64,000 nucleotides of DNA from Roseimicrobium gellanilyticum (GTDB lineage Bacteria; Verrucomicrobiota; Verrucomicrobiia; Verrucomicrobiales; Verrucomicrobiaceae), in contig NZ_QNRR01000005.1 of the NCBI RefSeq assembly GCF_003315205.1, positions 248,001-312,000 of the forward strand, in the 5' to 3' direction. The position numbers and the translations under genes are program-made. Shown piece by piece: positions 63,641 to 64,000 of this stretch (positions are counted from its first letter, which is position 1; every line of letters starts with the position of its first letter). The notes below the pieces were generated by a model. It saw only the letters and a program-made list of their open reading frames with translations. It ran no database searches and was not told where the DNA came from.

Positions 63641-64000
63641 ATGGAAGTTCTAGGTCTCTTTGTCCTGCTGCTGATCTTTATCCTGGTCGTAGTAGTCCCC
63701 ATCGCCGCCATCATCACCGCCCGGGGAGCCCGGGACCAGGCCGAGGCCACGGAGCGGCGGCTGGAAGCCTTGAAAAAACTCATCAACGACCGCCACGGTG
63801 AAGTGATGAGGAGTGTCGCACTGCTGGAGGAGCGGATTGCGGAGTATGAAAGTGCCGTTGCTCAAGCGACAGCCAGTGTGGAGACGGCTTCTGAGGCTGC
63901 CCCGGTGACTGTTGAGCCAAGAGTGGAGTCGATTGCCGAGGTCATGAAGGCGGCTCCTCCTGCGATGCCGGCAGTGTCCCCAGGCGAAGTGCCCACCCTG
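63641..64000 (+). CDS. Membrane/coiled-coil protein, 3' end missing
   Basis: From ATG 63641 the frame is open through the window end (120 codons). The first 27 residues are a hydrophobic segment (LFVLLLIFILVVVVPIAAII), then an acidic-basic coiled coil (ATERRLEALKKLINDRHGEV, LLEERIAEYESAV) and a Pro/Ala-rich stretch. This is the N-terminal layout of DUF2339-type multi-spanning membrane proteins, but the diagnostic part is outside the window. Divergent from LysR. Confidence 0.6.
   Translation, partial: MEVLGLFVLLLIFILVVVVPIAAIITARGARDQAEATERRLEALKKLINDRHGEVMRSVALLEERIAEYESAVAQATASVETASEAAPVTVEPRVESIAEVMKAAPPAMPAVSPGEVPTL

Overview
The window is about 60% GC, gene-dense DNA that looks like the chromosome of a heterotrophic member of the Verrucomicrobiota, probably the Verrucomicrobiales. 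This is an inference from gene content. The markers are three secreted sulfatases (one with C-terminal EF-hands), a DUF1552/DUF1592 cytochrome-type pair, an SHD1 domain fused to a serine hydrolase, SGNH and CocE hydrolases, many secreted beta-lactamase-fold hydrolases, and several REP-like palindromic repeats. No rRNA, tRNA, phage, transposase or CRISPR array was seen. One gene is cut by each edge: an SGNH hydrolase at the left and a membrane/coiled-coil protein at the right.

0-15.5 kb is mixed core and accessory DNA: tandem SGNH hydrolase, ceramidase-like protein, proC, a beta-propeller glycosidase-like protein, priA, a sigma-54 activator with unusual receiver and DNA-binding residues, an MgtC/DUF4010 membrane protein, carA and lysC. 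Two small modules sit here. One is a 77-aa protein next to a degenerate nucleotidyltransferase. The other is an antitoxin/RelE-ParE pair whose toxin is cut by an in-frame amber codon.

15.5-29.3 kb holds an iduronate-2-sulfatase-like enzyme, a secreted esterase, a solitary A-PCP-TE synthetase whose thioesterase has Cys in place of the nucleophile Ser, comM, an asymmetric heterodimeric ABC exporter, and an AraC regulator divergent from an alpha/beta hydrolase. 29.4-38.8 kb holds the coupled DUF1552/DUF1592 pair, a large PDZ-containing protein of unknown role, an L,D-transpeptidase and an ArsR/SRPBCC pair.

38.8-49.9 kb is a likely polysaccharide or sulfated-glycan unit. A PAS-AraC regulator diverges from six closely spaced genes, all in one direction: serine hydrolase, a sulfatase-esterase-SMP30 triple fusion, a TIM-barrel-like protein, a second sulfatase, a parallel beta-helix protein and a Tat-exported sulfite-oxidase-like molybdoenzyme. 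All appear exported, so the cluster probably desulfates, de-esterifies and opens an extracellular glycan. 49.9-55.4 kb contains two TetR modules with visible palindromic operators (TetR/SDR and TetR/methyltransferase) on either side of a CocE-type hydrolase. 55.5-64 kb holds an SHD1-serine hydrolase, a cytoplasmic GH13 enzyme, another serine hydrolase, a TPR protein, a LysR regulator and a long inverted repeat in front of the last, truncated gene.
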